Positions 11,574 to 21,988 are shown, counted from the first letter of the stretch. The stretch: 64,000 nucleotides of DNA from Costus lasius (GCA_027563935.2 CM050454.1:46280596-46344595), one strand, 5' to 3'. Translations and numbers: made by a program. The notes: generated by a model not told the origin, from the letters alone.

Positions 11574-11586
11574 CCCACTCAGTGGG
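11574..11586 (+). other. Leader hairpin 1 (CCCAC-TCA-GTGGG)
   Basis: A perfect 5-bp stem with a TCA loop, embedded in GTTGTACC...GGCAC. It pairs in design with hairpin 2 about 209 bp downstream, which has the same frame with one C-G pair changed to A-T. Present in A, B1 (37732-37744), B2 and C (minus strand, near 32590). Confidence 0.6.
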
Positions 11587-11782
11587 CACGTCCATCTATC
11601 TTCAGACGGTGCGCGATTACACCTGCGTGTTACAGAGAAGGGATTTATCGCTTCTTGTTGCTCAGCATAGCACGTGGTGGTCCAGGGAGTAGGTCGGGTC
11701 AGCTTGACCATGTAGGCTACATATGTGGCGCGTATGGTAGCACATGGAGGCAGCCATCTGTGGGGTCAGAGATTGTGTTGTA

Positions 11783-11795
11783 CCAACTCAGTTGG
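11783..11795 (+). other. Leader hairpin 2 (CCAAC-TCA-GTTGG)
   Basis: Same architecture as hairpin 1 with a compensated base pair in the stem. In C the copy reads CCAAT-TCA-GTTGG, which still pairs through a G-U. Found also in B1 (37942-37954) and B2. Candidate RNA packaging or dimerisation structure; no experimental basis. Confidence 0.55.
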
Positions 11796-11943
11796 CACAG
11801 TCTGCTGGATTGCCCAGATGAAGGGGAATCGCACGGGTTGGCGATTGGCAGGGACTGCCTACCAGAAATTAGTGCTTGTACTCTCTGTGCATCTTATCTC
11901 GCCTGAGCGGGACGCGGAGACCAAGTATGAAATCTGGATCCCA

Positions 11944-12011
11944 TCTCACTAAAGGAGTTCTACTCTTTCGGGCTGTTTTGCTGGATTTTTCAGCCAGATA
12001 AAATAGTGAGA
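11944..12011 (+). other. 68-nt stem-loop just upstream of gag
   Basis: TCTCACTA (11944-11951) pairs perfectly with TAGTGAGA (12004-12011), and an inner CTGG...CCAG stem lies inside (within GCTGGATTTTTCAGCCAG). The outer arms are kept in the B copies. It sits in the proposed intron, about 70 nt before the acceptor. Confidence 0.45.
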
Positions 12012-12054
12012 AAAAGAATCTTTCTTAAGTCCTGATCGATTCTTAACATTGATA

Positions 12055-12083
12055 CTGACCTTGCTGTTCTTGCATTGTTGTAG
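12055..12083 (+). promoter_or_regulatory. Branch point plus 3' splice acceptor before gag (element A)
   Basis: CTGAC (12055-12059) matches the plant branch-point pattern, is followed by a T-rich tract and ends in TTGTTGTAG at 12083, with the branch A 25 nt before the AG. The whole signal is conserved in B1 (AG at 38240-38241), B2 (45636-45637) and C (minus strand, 32097-32098). The TAG of the acceptor is an in-frame stop for gag, so gag can extend upstream only if this site is spliced. Confidence 0.55.
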
Positions 12084-12104
12084 ATACCTGCAGCAACGAA
12101 CACC

Positions 12105-15100
12105 ATGAGCTTCAATGTGCGATCCCTACTGGAAAGGGAGAAGTTTGCTGGGCCGAACTTCTCAGACTGGTACGGACACCTTAAGATTGTTCTTAAGGCA
12201 GAGAGGAAACTGTATGTCCTCGAGACGGCTGTGCCGCCTCAACCCGCTGTGAACGCCGCAAGGGCGGTTCGTGAAGCTTATGAAAAGCACGTCAATGATA
12301 GCATTGATGTCGCTTGCCTGATGCTAGCGTCTATGACGCCACCGCTGCAGCGTCAGCATGAGGATATGTCGGCTATACAAATTATAGCGAACCTCAAGAT
12401 GCTGTATGCTGCACAGGCGAGGACAGAACGCTATAATCTGACAAAGCTTTTCTTTCAGAGCAAACTGGCTGAAGGGAGCCCAGTGGGAGCTCACGTGCTC
12501 AAGATGATTGGGCACAAGGAGGCTCTAGAGAAACTGGGGCATACCATCAATCAGGAGCTTGCTGTAGACATTATTCTGCAGTCTCTCCCGTCCTCTTTCG
12601 ATGCGTTCATCATTAACTTTAATATGAACAAAATCGACTGTACTCCGGCAGAGCTGCTGAATATGCTCTTGACTACTGAGGAGACTCTGAAGGGAAAGCC
12701 TTCGACCTCTGTCTTAATGGTTCCTTCTAGGAACAAGAAGAAGGGGAAGAAGGGCAAGGTCCCCGTCAAGAGTTACAGCAAGGCTCTGAAGCAAAAAATT
12801 AAGCGGTCTAAGGAATACAGATGTTTCCACTGTGGCCAGCTAGGTCACTGGAAAAAGGACTGTAAAGCGCTCCAAGGAGACAAGAGGGGAAGCATCGCTT
12901 CTGGCTCAGGTATATACGTGACGGAAGTCATGGTTTCATCTTCTTCTATTTCATGGGTGTTGGACACTGCATGTGGAGTTCACATTTGTTCAAATGTACA
13001 GGAACTCAAGAGAAGAAGACAGGTGGGACAGCATGAGGTGGACCTACGAGTTGGAAACGGGGCACGGGTTGCTGCTGTTGCTGTAGGAGACTATTTCATC
13101 TCTTTACCATCTGGACTTGTATTAGAACTGAGCAATTGTTACTTTGTTCCCAGCATTACTAAAAATATTATCTCCATTCCTGCTCTTGTCAGGAAGGGGT
13201 TTTCCTTTGAATGCAATATTTCAAAGTGTGTTCTTTCTTTAGATAATATTGTTTATGCTACTGGTTCAATTAACAATGGGTTATTCATGTTGGACATGGA
13301 ATGTTCTATACAAAATATTGATAATAAGAAAGCCAAGTATGCTGATGATAGCACCTTGCTATGGCATAGTCGTTTAGGCCATATTAACAAGAAGCGCATT
13401 AAGCGGTTGCATGATTATGGACTGCTGGGATCATTCTCCTATGAGGAGATTGATACATGCAAAGCTTGTTTAATGGGTAAAATGACGAAGTCACCTTTTC
13501 CCCACAAAGGTCAAAGGGTTTCAGGTTTACTTGACCTTATACACAGTGATGTGTGTGGGCCATTTAGTAAACATGCCAGAGGTGGCTATCAGTACTTCAT
13601 TACCTTCACTGATGATTTCAGTAGATATGGGTATGTCTATCTTATGAGACACAAGAGTGAATCTTTTGACAAGTTCAAAGAGTTCAAGAATGAAGTACAG
13701 AATCAGCTTGGCCGAAATATCAAGGCACTTCGTTCTGATCGAGGTGGAGAATACTTGAGTCATGCGTTTACTGACTATCTGAAGGAGTGTGGGATTATCT
13801 CACAGCTCACTCCGCCAGGAACACCGCAATGGAATGGTGTGTCCGAGAGGAGAAATAGAACGTTACTTGATATGGTTCGTTCTATGATGAGTCAGGCTAC
13901 TCTTCCATATTCCTTTTGGGGATTTGCACTGGAGACAGCTGCAAAGGTGCTAAACCGAGTGCCATCCAAGGCAGTTTCTAAGACGCCATATGAGTTATGG
14001 TATGGGAAACAGCCGAGCTTGACATTTATCAGGATCTGGGGCTGCGAGGCTTATGTCAAAAGCTCGCCTCTGGGAAACTAGAGAGCAGATCTGACAAATG
14101 TATCTTTGTCGGTTACCCTAAGGAAACTAAGGGTTATTATTTCTACGATCCCAAAGAGAACAAAGTATTTGTTGCTCGGACGGCCATATTTCTTGAGAAG
14201 AAGTATCTTCTGCAAGAGGCCAGTGGGAGAGAAATAAAGCTGGATGAGAATCCAGAGGAAGGACAAAGTGCTCAAGCACAGTTGGATGAGCCTGAGCCAG
14301 TAGAACAGGTTACTGAACAACCTGAGGCTCAGATATCACGGGAACCGTGAAGATTGGGAAGGATCCGTCGACAGCCTGAGCGCTATGACGGAGTCTACAT
14401 CATTGATAATGATGAACCCCTCACTTATGCGGATGCGGTCAGTGGACCGGAGTCAGCGAGATGGCTTGAAGCTATGCGCGCTGAGATGGACTCCATGTCA
14501 GATAACCAAGTATGGGATTTGGTTGATCCGCCTCCGGGAGTTATCCCTATAGGCTGCAAATGGATCTTCAAGAAGAAGATTGACATGGATGGTAACGTGG
14601 TTACCTATAAAGGCAGGCTAGTTGCGAAAGGTTTCAAACAAATCTACGGGATAGATTATGATAAAACTTTCTCACCTGTAGCTATGTTTAAGTCTATTCG
14701 GATTCTTTTCGCGATAGCAGCATATTATGATTATGAGATCTGGCAAATGGATGTGAAGACAGCTTTCCTTAATGGAAATCTGGATGAGGATGTGTATATG
14801 ACACAACCAGAAGGTTTCACTAATCCATCAGATCGTCATAAAATATGCAAGTTAAAGAAGTCTATTTATGGACTTAAACAAGCATCGAGAAGCTGGAATA
14901 TTCGTTTTGATGAATCAATCTCTGAGTTTGGTTTCATCAAGAACGAGGATGACCCGTGTGTATATAAGAGGTTTAGTGGGAGCGTGATTACTTTCCTAGT
15001 CCTCTACGTCGATGACATCTTGATCATTGGAAATGACATTCCTGAAATGCATGCGGTTAAGGCATGGTTAAGGAAATGTTTCCAGATGAAAGATTTAGGA

Positions 15101-15988
15101 GAAGCAGCCTATGTATTAGGTGTGAAGATCTACAGGGATAGATCTAAGAGGCTTCTCGGGCTGTGCCAGAGTACTTACATCGATAAGGTCCTGGAGAGAT
15201 TCCATTTAGAGAATTCTAAAAGAGGATATCTTCCAGTCAGACATGGTCTGAATCTTTCGAAGAGTCAGTGTCCACAAACACAGACTGAGAAAGATGAAAT
15301 GGACAATAAGCCTTATGCTTCGGCTATTGGGTCCATTATGTATGCGATGTTGTGTACTCGCCCAGACGTTGCTTACGGGTTAAGCGTGACCAGTCGGTTC
15401 CAAAGTAATCCAGGATTGGCGCACTGGATTGCAGTCAAGAACATTTTAAAATATATGCGGAGGACCAAAGATATGTTCTTGATATATGGTGGTCAGGAAG
15501 AACTCAGTATTGAAGGATATACTGACGCTTCGTTCCAGTCAGACCAGGATGATTTCCGATCGCAATCAGGCTATATTTTTAGCTTGAATGGAGGAGCGGT
15601 GGTGTGGAAGAGTTTCAAACAATCAATTGTTGCTGATTCCACAACAGAAGCCGAGTATGTTGCAGCCTCGGAAGCATCCAAGGAGGCAGTGTGGATTCGT
15701 AAGTTCGTGAGAGAACTTGGTGTTGTTCCTTCGAGTGCAGATCCTTTGGTTATCTTTTGTGATAACACTGGAGCAATCACACAAGCAAAGGAACCACGGT
15801 CGCACCAGAAGTCCAAGCACATACAGAGATGGTTTCATTTGATCCGGGAGATCATTGATCGTGGCGAGATCAAAGTCTGCAAGGTTCATACAGATGACAA
15901 TCTGGCTGACCCGCTTACCAAGCCTCTGGCGCAGCAGAAGCATGAGAAGCACTGTAATAATATGGGTTTGAGATTTCTCAACCATTAG
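12105..15988 (+). pseudogene. Angela gag-pol of element A, one frameshift and one stop
   Basis: The ATG at 12105 (context AACACCATGAGC) opens a Gag-Pol polyprotein of the usual copia order. The UBN2-like gag occupies about residues 1-200, the CCHC knuckle CFHCGQLGHWKKDC residues 240-253, and the protease-like LDTACG has its Asp at residue 287. The integrase zinc site is H421, H426, C452, C455 and its catalytic triad D482, D545, E581, with the standard 35-residue gap. After that a 1-bp loss in the A run at 14058-14061 (five A in the relatives, four here) shifts the frame and gives a stop at 14079-14081. The downstream frame carries a CGA-to-TGA stop at 14348-14350 and then runs open to 15988: reverse transcriptase with YVDD at 15005-15016, and RNase H with DSTTEAEYVA and the HTDDNLADPLTKPL tail. 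All other catalytic motifs look intact. It may be a recent victim of decay that could still be mobilised in trans. Confidence 0.95.
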
Positions 15989-15991
15989 ATT

Positions 15992-16007
15992 AAGTGCAAG
16001 TGGGAGA
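15992..16007 (+). other. Polypurine tract of element A
   Basis: AAGTGCAAGTGGGAGA ends one base before the 3' LTR. It primes plus-strand DNA synthesis. The same tract precedes LTR2 and LTR3 of the B array and, on the minus strand, the 3' LTR of C (28223-28238). Confidence 0.8.
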
Positions 16008-16008
16008 T

Positions 16009-17693
16009 TGTTGGGGTATGCCCTTAAGGCTAATGTTTGAGGCCTTGGGATTGTAACAGTATCATGTATAAACTCTTATGTTTATAAAGGCAATGGTTGT
16101 TATTCAGTTTGTTATATTATCTGCTGCAATATATATATTTCTGAATAATGTCTCAATGCTGTTCAGCTGGGCTGACATGCAGTAAAGTACTTAGTCGATA
16201 TATCTTGGTGAACATGAGACAGCCTTGATATGATTGAGACTAATATGTGTTCTAGTCTTATAGGATGCTTCGAGCATGGAATAAGATGTAGACTCATGGG
16301 TACATTGGATGTACTGGACAGACCCTACTAGGATATTCAATTGCTTGTCACAATGTGAATAATCCTTGATTGCAACAAGTGGCACATTTCCTCTGACTTG
16401 AGATCACTTGTGTTTCTAAATGATGATTGTCATTGTTTTGAGGTGGTTCAATATCATTTGAAACATAATGGTTATAGACTATCTTGGATGGTGAGCTTGA
16501 GTCATGTTAGGTCACTAGTGATAGATATAGGATTGCCGTCTCCTTAATTGGAGTGTGATGTTCTAAAGGGGCCCCCCTGGATGAGATGATTGAGAAAGTG
16601 TATGGCCATACCCAGGTGACAATGTTCATCTGATCTAATCATGCTCATCATATTGGAGTTACAGGCTTGACACGCTTGTCCAATAAGAACATCCAGTGGC
16701 AAAGGAATCATGTATGCCTAGTGAGTTGATTCACACTTGTGCTGTGGTTTGGGTGTAGTCTTGGAAGACTCTTTCCTTTATATCGGGAGACAGTGATGTG
16801 TTGCTAGATACCCCTCACTGATCGTGATAACGTAAGTTATCATTACCGACATTTAAAGGAAACCCTTAGGGTCGCACAATTTGATGATATGGCTTACTTA
16901 AGTCAGATCGTATGGACTGAATTGTCTTGGTTCAGTTTAAAGGGATTTAATCTCTGATTGTAAGTGAGATCTGGTCTGATCATGTTTGATTGATTAGGGC
17001 TTGAGATCGGTAAGCTTCGATCGAGAGAATAGATGCTAGATCAGTGAGATCAGCAGCATCAAGAGATCAACGGTCAGATCAAGAACCTTAGGATTTAATG
17101 TGATCTGGACTAATGGCTTGGGTTAATTGGTTTTTGAACCAAACCAAATTGAACCAGCTCATTGAGTGAGCGCATGGTTCAAGAAGAGATGAGTTTGCGC
17201 ATGGGGTGAACCCATGGTCGCCTGAACGTTTGGGGTTTACTATTTTTAGAAGCCATGACTTCTAAACGTGGGAGCGCCTCACGTTCACGCCTAAGACGCT
17301 CTAATCTCTCGCCTCTCCTTTCTCGGGTCGCCAACAAGAGCTCTCTTGTGTGTGGTGAAGAGGTTGACGAAAAGGAGAAGGAAGAAATCGCCAAGCAAAG
17401 GATTCTCTTCTCTTCCATACGACAAGGACTCCTTAGAACCTTGCTAGCACAAGGAGCACTAAGGAAGTAGGCGATCACATCTTGTGTGCGTCTTCTCTAG
17501 AGGGGAGCGACTTCACTCTCTACTTCCAAGTCGCCATCCATACAATGGCATCGGTATGATTTCTTCTCTGATATTTGAAATCGATTTTGTTGATCATATT
17601 ACATGCATAGATCTTAGAAACCCCTTCCGCTGCATCAAAGCCTTCATATGCGCCTATTAGGGTTTCGCCCTCCCCTTGTTTAGGGGACTTTCA
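16009..17693 (+). repeat. 3' LTR of element A
   Basis: It is 1685 bp long and nearly identical to the 5' LTR, with scattered single-base differences such as TTATCATTACC for TTATCGTTACC. It carries its own copy of the ATGGCATCG/GTATGA start-plus-donor unit (about 17544-17558), which could in principle be spliced onto flanking acceptors. Confidence 0.95.
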
Positions 17694-17745
17694 AATTTTA
17701 GAAGACATCACAATCAAAGTCGGTAACTTCTTTATTCTAACTTCT
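17694..17745 (+). pseudogene. Athila-like protease fragment, continuation
   Basis: After the target duplication AATTT the codons LEDITIKVGNFFI resemble the start of the Athila protease domain. The reading frame left at 8601 continues here once element A and one duplication copy are ignored. The recognisable similarity fades at about 17745, where a GC-rich sequence of other origin begins. Confidence 0.75.
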
Positions 17746-18020
17746 TTATGCGAGCGACGACGGCGAGGACGTTCGGGAGCAATAGCGGCTGCAGTAGCTC
17801 CAACGGTGAGAGGCGTCCACAAGCTCGGCGTTCGCGTGAGGTCAGCATCTGTGAGCTCACTTGCTGGGCGAGGATGGCAGTGGCAATAGCTCCAGCAGCA
17901 TGTGGCAGCGGCAGCAGCTCCAGTGGTGAGTGGCGTCCAGCGGTCCAGCTCTCTTGCTGGTCGAGGACGGCGGTGTCATCAGCTCATGCGAGGTCGATGT
18001 TGGCAGTTGGGCAAGGGTGG
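17746..18020. other. GC-rich segment of unknown origin, left of the solo LTR
   Basis: It is rich in GGCGAGGA, CAGCAGCTCCA and GTGAGTGGCGTCCA phrases that recur with changes (about 17800-17830 and 17920-17950), so it looks like a small diverged tandem repeat. Open frames across it are low-complexity Ser/Arg/Ala-rich and continue into the LTR, so I do not call a gene. The solo LTR inserted at its right end. Confidence 0.35.
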
Positions 18021-20004
18021 TGTTGGTGTGTATGCCCTAAGACCTAGTTTTGGTCCATCTTTGTACTACTTGACTCTGATATTTATATATCATTTTGGCA
18101 TTGTCATTATCAATGTTTTTCTGCATCTGCGATTGTGTACTTACATGATAATGTTCCTGGTGACAGATTGGATCTGTACTCAAATGGTTGTCCCCAATCG
18201 ATATACCTGAGCAGATATGGGATAGATCTGGTACTTATGAGACTGGTATATGGGCTGGTTAGGCACAAGGTGCTAACGTAGACATATGGGTATATCAGTG
18301 GTGGATATACTGAACCGACCTGCTGTGAGACAATGACTTGGTGTCATGAGTTATCCTCACAAGTGATAGGAGATGCATTGATCTATTGACTTGAGGTCAT
18401 TGACCATTCTATATGGTTAAAGACATGCTTTGATACAACTTAACATCTCGCCGTAGTTGAGAGGCAATAACGGTTGTTATTGGGCATGTCACGACCCATA
18501 TAAGAAGGTCAATAGACAGATAGAGGATTTACCCCTTTCTGAGGGAAGCTTAATATCCATGGAGCTCCTCTATGGTTCTATAACTGAAAGTGTATGGCCA
18601 TACCCAGGAGAGAACCTGTTTTAGTCATAACCATGTGATTGGGTGAAAACAAGTGATGACACACTTGTCCAATCGGATATCAATTCGGCAAAGAGACTGT
18701 AATCCATCTGTACCTAGTAGCGATGATGGGGATGTCAATGTCGATATCCATTCCGATGACTTGGGTAGTAGCGATGCACTGCTAGGTGCCACTCACTGCT
18801 TGTGGTGACCATAGGTAAGCACTGCCAACGTTAGAGGAACCTACAGGGTCGCACACTTTGATACTCGAGTTCTCGTATTGATTGGGAAGCCTTATGATTG
18901 AGTTATTGGATAACTCGGATCTATTTTGGAGATTTCATCAGCGCCAATGGGCCTAATGAGATGGAAGAGAGTTATTAGAGTCAAACTTCATTTTTGGCAG
19001 GTTGACCCAAAATTGACCAAGAATGGTCACATTTGGATTAGGGTTGCATTGGATTGGATCGAATGGCTTAATCAACCCATGTAATGAAGTTTGGGCTAGC
19101 TCATTACCCAATGAGGCCCAATAACAAGTTGTCATGAAGAATTAATGGGCTAAAGGGTATAATGGGGAGAAGTCTCCACCCCATTGGCGCCTAGGGGCAT
19201 AATGAGGTGGAGTGGGCGATTTTGCTTTATTCGGAAGTAGAAGGCGCCTCCCCCTTCATCCATGGCTGGTATGCTTGCCTCTATGGCAAGTCTAGGGGCT
19301 GATATGGCTTGAAGGACTTCTAAGGAAGGTCCTTGGCGCATGTGGAAAAGGGGAAGAGGTTTATGGAAAAGGGGAAGGTCCTTACCTCAAACCCTAATTG
19401 CTCCCTCCAATTAACCCTAGCTGCTCCTCTTACTTGGATTTGCGCCAACACCCCTCTAGCCTTGCCGCCTCTTGCATCTATATAATAGAAGCATGCGTGA
19501 GTCCCTTGGGATATAATTATCAAGTTGGCATGAGCAAGGGCAAAGGGGCGAGAGCATCAAAGTGTTGGCGCATCTTCTTCCACCTTGTGGCCGCAAGCTA
19601 CTTCTTCTACTCTCCTCTTGGCGCAAGAGGGATAAGGGCTTGGCGGCAATCTCCTTTCCTTTTTCTTCCATTGGCGCATCTTCCTTTGAAGGTGGCGCAA
19701 GTATAGAAGAAGGTGAACAAAGACTTGGATCTTCTTCTCGAGGCTAGCACCGGGCGAGGAAGAAGAGAGCTCGAGGCATCCGTGTGTGCGAGACTGCAGA
19801 GGGCGAACACTTGGGCACCTACCTCGACATTGGTCTCATCTTGCTCCTAAGGTATTTACTATCTCATCGTGTCGACTCCCTCGCATGATGATCTTCACTG
19901 GGTTTTTAGGACCGGCCTATTTCGGGGATATTCTTCCGCTCTGCACTTGTATGTGTTTGTAATGACTTTGAAAATTTATAAAATATCCCCGGGGTTTCCC
20001 AACA
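18021..20004 (+). mobile_element. Solo LTR of the older Angela-like family
   Basis: It is 1984 bp, starts TGTTGGTGTGTATGCCC, ends GGGGTTTCCCAACA and is flanked by perfect 5-bp duplications GGTGG (18016-18020 and 20005-20009). No internal region is left, so it formed by recombination between the two LTRs of one insertion. It is homologous, inverted, to the LTR at 5436-7539. Like it, it has a donor-like AAG/GTATTT about 150 nt from its end (19851/19852). Confidence 0.93.
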
Positions 20005-20260
20005 GGTGGCACATGAGGTCGGCGTCTGCAGCTAGCATGCGAGGCTGACATGCGAGGCTTGCAGAGACGTCGTGAGTGGTTTTGCCCTTGTCTGTCCGAT
20101 TTGGACATATGAGAAACGAGGGATTTTTCTCTTATCCATCCATCCAACTTTCCCTTCTTTTGATCTGTCCGTCTTGGTGTACGATGGATTTTTCTCATAT
20201 ATATCTCTTCCCTCCTGAATCCTTTCTAGTTTACCGACCTAAAGCTTTACTCATGGATAT
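20005..20260. other. GC-rich segment, right of the solo LTR
   Basis: It continues the sequence interrupted by the solo LTR: CATGCGAGGCTGACATGCGAGG shows a short duplication, followed by a TC-rich part near 20130-20220. I recognise no coding domain. Confidence 0.3.
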
Positions 20261-21660
20261 CTAGGGACTAGCCTAAGTCACTAGCTTTTATGGAGCATAT
20301 CTCCTAGATTGCCCACACATAGTAGTAATGGTCTTGCCTTACTTTTATACTCAAAAATACAAACACTGAATTTCATTTACACTATATTAGTGTTGTAACC
20401 CTATCAAGTTCTCATGGACAAATCATATTGTATTTAATATGATTACAGATTTTGTATTACACAAATATTATGTCACCAGCATCATCAGAATGTATAAATA
20501 ACCTTAAAAGGAGAGAATGATAAGCTCTAAGTTCTCAAGATGTAGGTTATTGCATTTTCTTCAGCGAACTTTGTGCTAACTTAAGCATCAAGGATAAGAC
20601 ATCTCGATAAACTTTAAACTATATCTTTATGTAAGATCTTGATTAAACTAATAGGAAGACTAATCACTCGATGAAGGGTACAAGATATGCCAATAGGGCA
20701 TTGATCTGGTGAATCAATTAGCTCTAGTTTTATGCTAAACAAATTTGATCAACATCGATAATATTTGTAATTTAGCAAAATATATTAGCTTCAAATGAGC
20801 ATTATTTTTAGGGGCATTAGGAATCTTTTATACTTCTCAAACTTTGGATATGGTGCATGTTTCTTAAATTGCCTAAAAGATAATTATTTTTGTATTTGTT
20901 TAGCAAGATAGGGTTACATCAACTCATCATCTTTCCTGAAGGAATTTAAGATTCATTTAGGAAGCTAAGGTTGTGGATGTGAAGAATGTATCATAAAGTG
21001 AGCTTTTTTTAATACATTTAAAATTTAATGCATCATTTGTTTATTTTAGCTACCCAACCAATAAAGTATTGTGTTTATCTTATGATAGAAGTTATTTTTC
21101 ACAAAAAAAAAGATTAAAAATATATATCTCAGCTTAATTTTAGAAAGTGTTTAATTTGTGATTCTTTTAATAGTTCAGCTTTTATCATGTATTTCAATGC
21201 ATTCCCTGCACAATATTCATTTATAAAATTTCCTTAAATTCTAATGATTGTACATTCTTTCATGCGTTCCTCTTTATGTCCTCCATATAATTTCTTTATT
21301 TGAATTAGCCAACAACTACACCGACGAGTTTCTCATTGGATAGAAATTATTATTATTCAGGAATGATTAGCACTTTATACATGTTTTACGTAAATCAATT
21401 TGCAATTACTTATACAATTTGCACATTCTAATTTCTACCTTTTTCATACTTTTCTATCAATTCTGTCCCTTATTCCTTTATTTTAGCCATATAAAAGTGT
21501 TGCGAATGTATTTTCTTAGGATATAACTTAGCTTTTTCTTTTCTTTTCAAATGATTAACTGTTATGGAAGATAATGCAAGAAAAGATAAAAATATATAAA
21601 AAAAATGTAATTTAGATATTTGGTCGAATAATATGCATAAAAAAAATCAAATGTCTATAA
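20261..21660. other. AT-rich stretch without recognisable genes
   Basis: No frame longer than about 60 codons is present and no domain is recognised. A TATAAATA near 20496 sits in sequence that resembles an old copia LTR promoter, but no ends or duplications can be set. It is probably old, eroded intergenic or transposon sequence. Confidence 0.4.
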
Positions 21661-21679
21661 TATATAATGATCATGAACA

Positions 21680-21988
21680 TATATCATGGTTACTAGTTGG
21701 ATGGATTGTGTATTATATGGTTACTTAAAAGTACAAGAGAGAGAGACACATTGAGAAGGAGATAGAGCGGGGAAAGAAGAGACGGGAGAAATTTAGAGAC
21801 TACATTGCCACAAATCTAATTGATTCAAGACTAAGATACAACATGTGTTTATTTATACAGTAGTCATAAAATATAACACTAACATAAAATTTCATCAAGA
21901 TTGATTTGATCTTGATCATATAATGAATGATTGTGATATGATTGACTTAATTGTGATCTTATTGATTTTTGCTAATTTTCTTTTAACA
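21680..21988 (-). repeat. Possible minus-strand copia LTR remnant
   Basis: Read on the minus strand from 21988 it starts TGTTAAAAG, is preceded by the purine tract TTGAGGAGAG, and has TATAAATA (plus strand 21850-21857), followed by a CTCTCTC-rich part. This is the layout of a short Ale/Tork-type copia LTR. The left end is not defined and no partner LTR was seen, so confidence is low. Confidence 0.3.

Larger units (their letters stand above)
10146..12083 (+). other. Candidate leader intron of element A
   Basis: The proposed intron runs from GTATGA in the LTR to TTGTTGTAG just before gag, about 1.94 kb. It contains the LTR tail, the primer site and the whole leader with its tRNA-like segment and hairpins. 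The unspliced RNA keeps these replication signals and the spliced one loses them. The exon phases match in all four leader copies of the window. An alternative donor, TCTAG/GTAAGA at 10556/10557, is stronger but occurs only in A. Confidence 0.45.
8602..17693 (+). mobile_element. Angela-type Ty1/copia element A, nearly intact
   Basis: This is a complete element: 5' LTR 8602-10285, internal region 10286-16008, 3' LTR 16009-17693. It is flanked by the 5-bp target duplication AATTT (8597-8601 and 17694-17698). The LTRs start TGTTGGGG and end CTTTCA, and about a dozen differences between them are visible by eye, so the insertion is young. It is broken only by one frameshift and one stop in gag-pol. 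Inserted in the protease region of an Athila-like element. Lineage is assigned by resemblance to BARE-1/Angela: long LTRs, long leader, single gag-pol frame, initiator-Met primer site. Confidence 0.97.

Noticed and set aside
14058..14081. Programmed frameshift between integrase and reverse transcriptase in element A
   Set aside because: B1, B2 and C read through this place in one frame with five A, so the four-A run in A is a plain deletion.
17748..18210. Host gene or exon in the GC-rich segment
   Set aside because: The frames are low-complexity, overlap each other and run into the solo LTR, whose boundary and duplication are clear.
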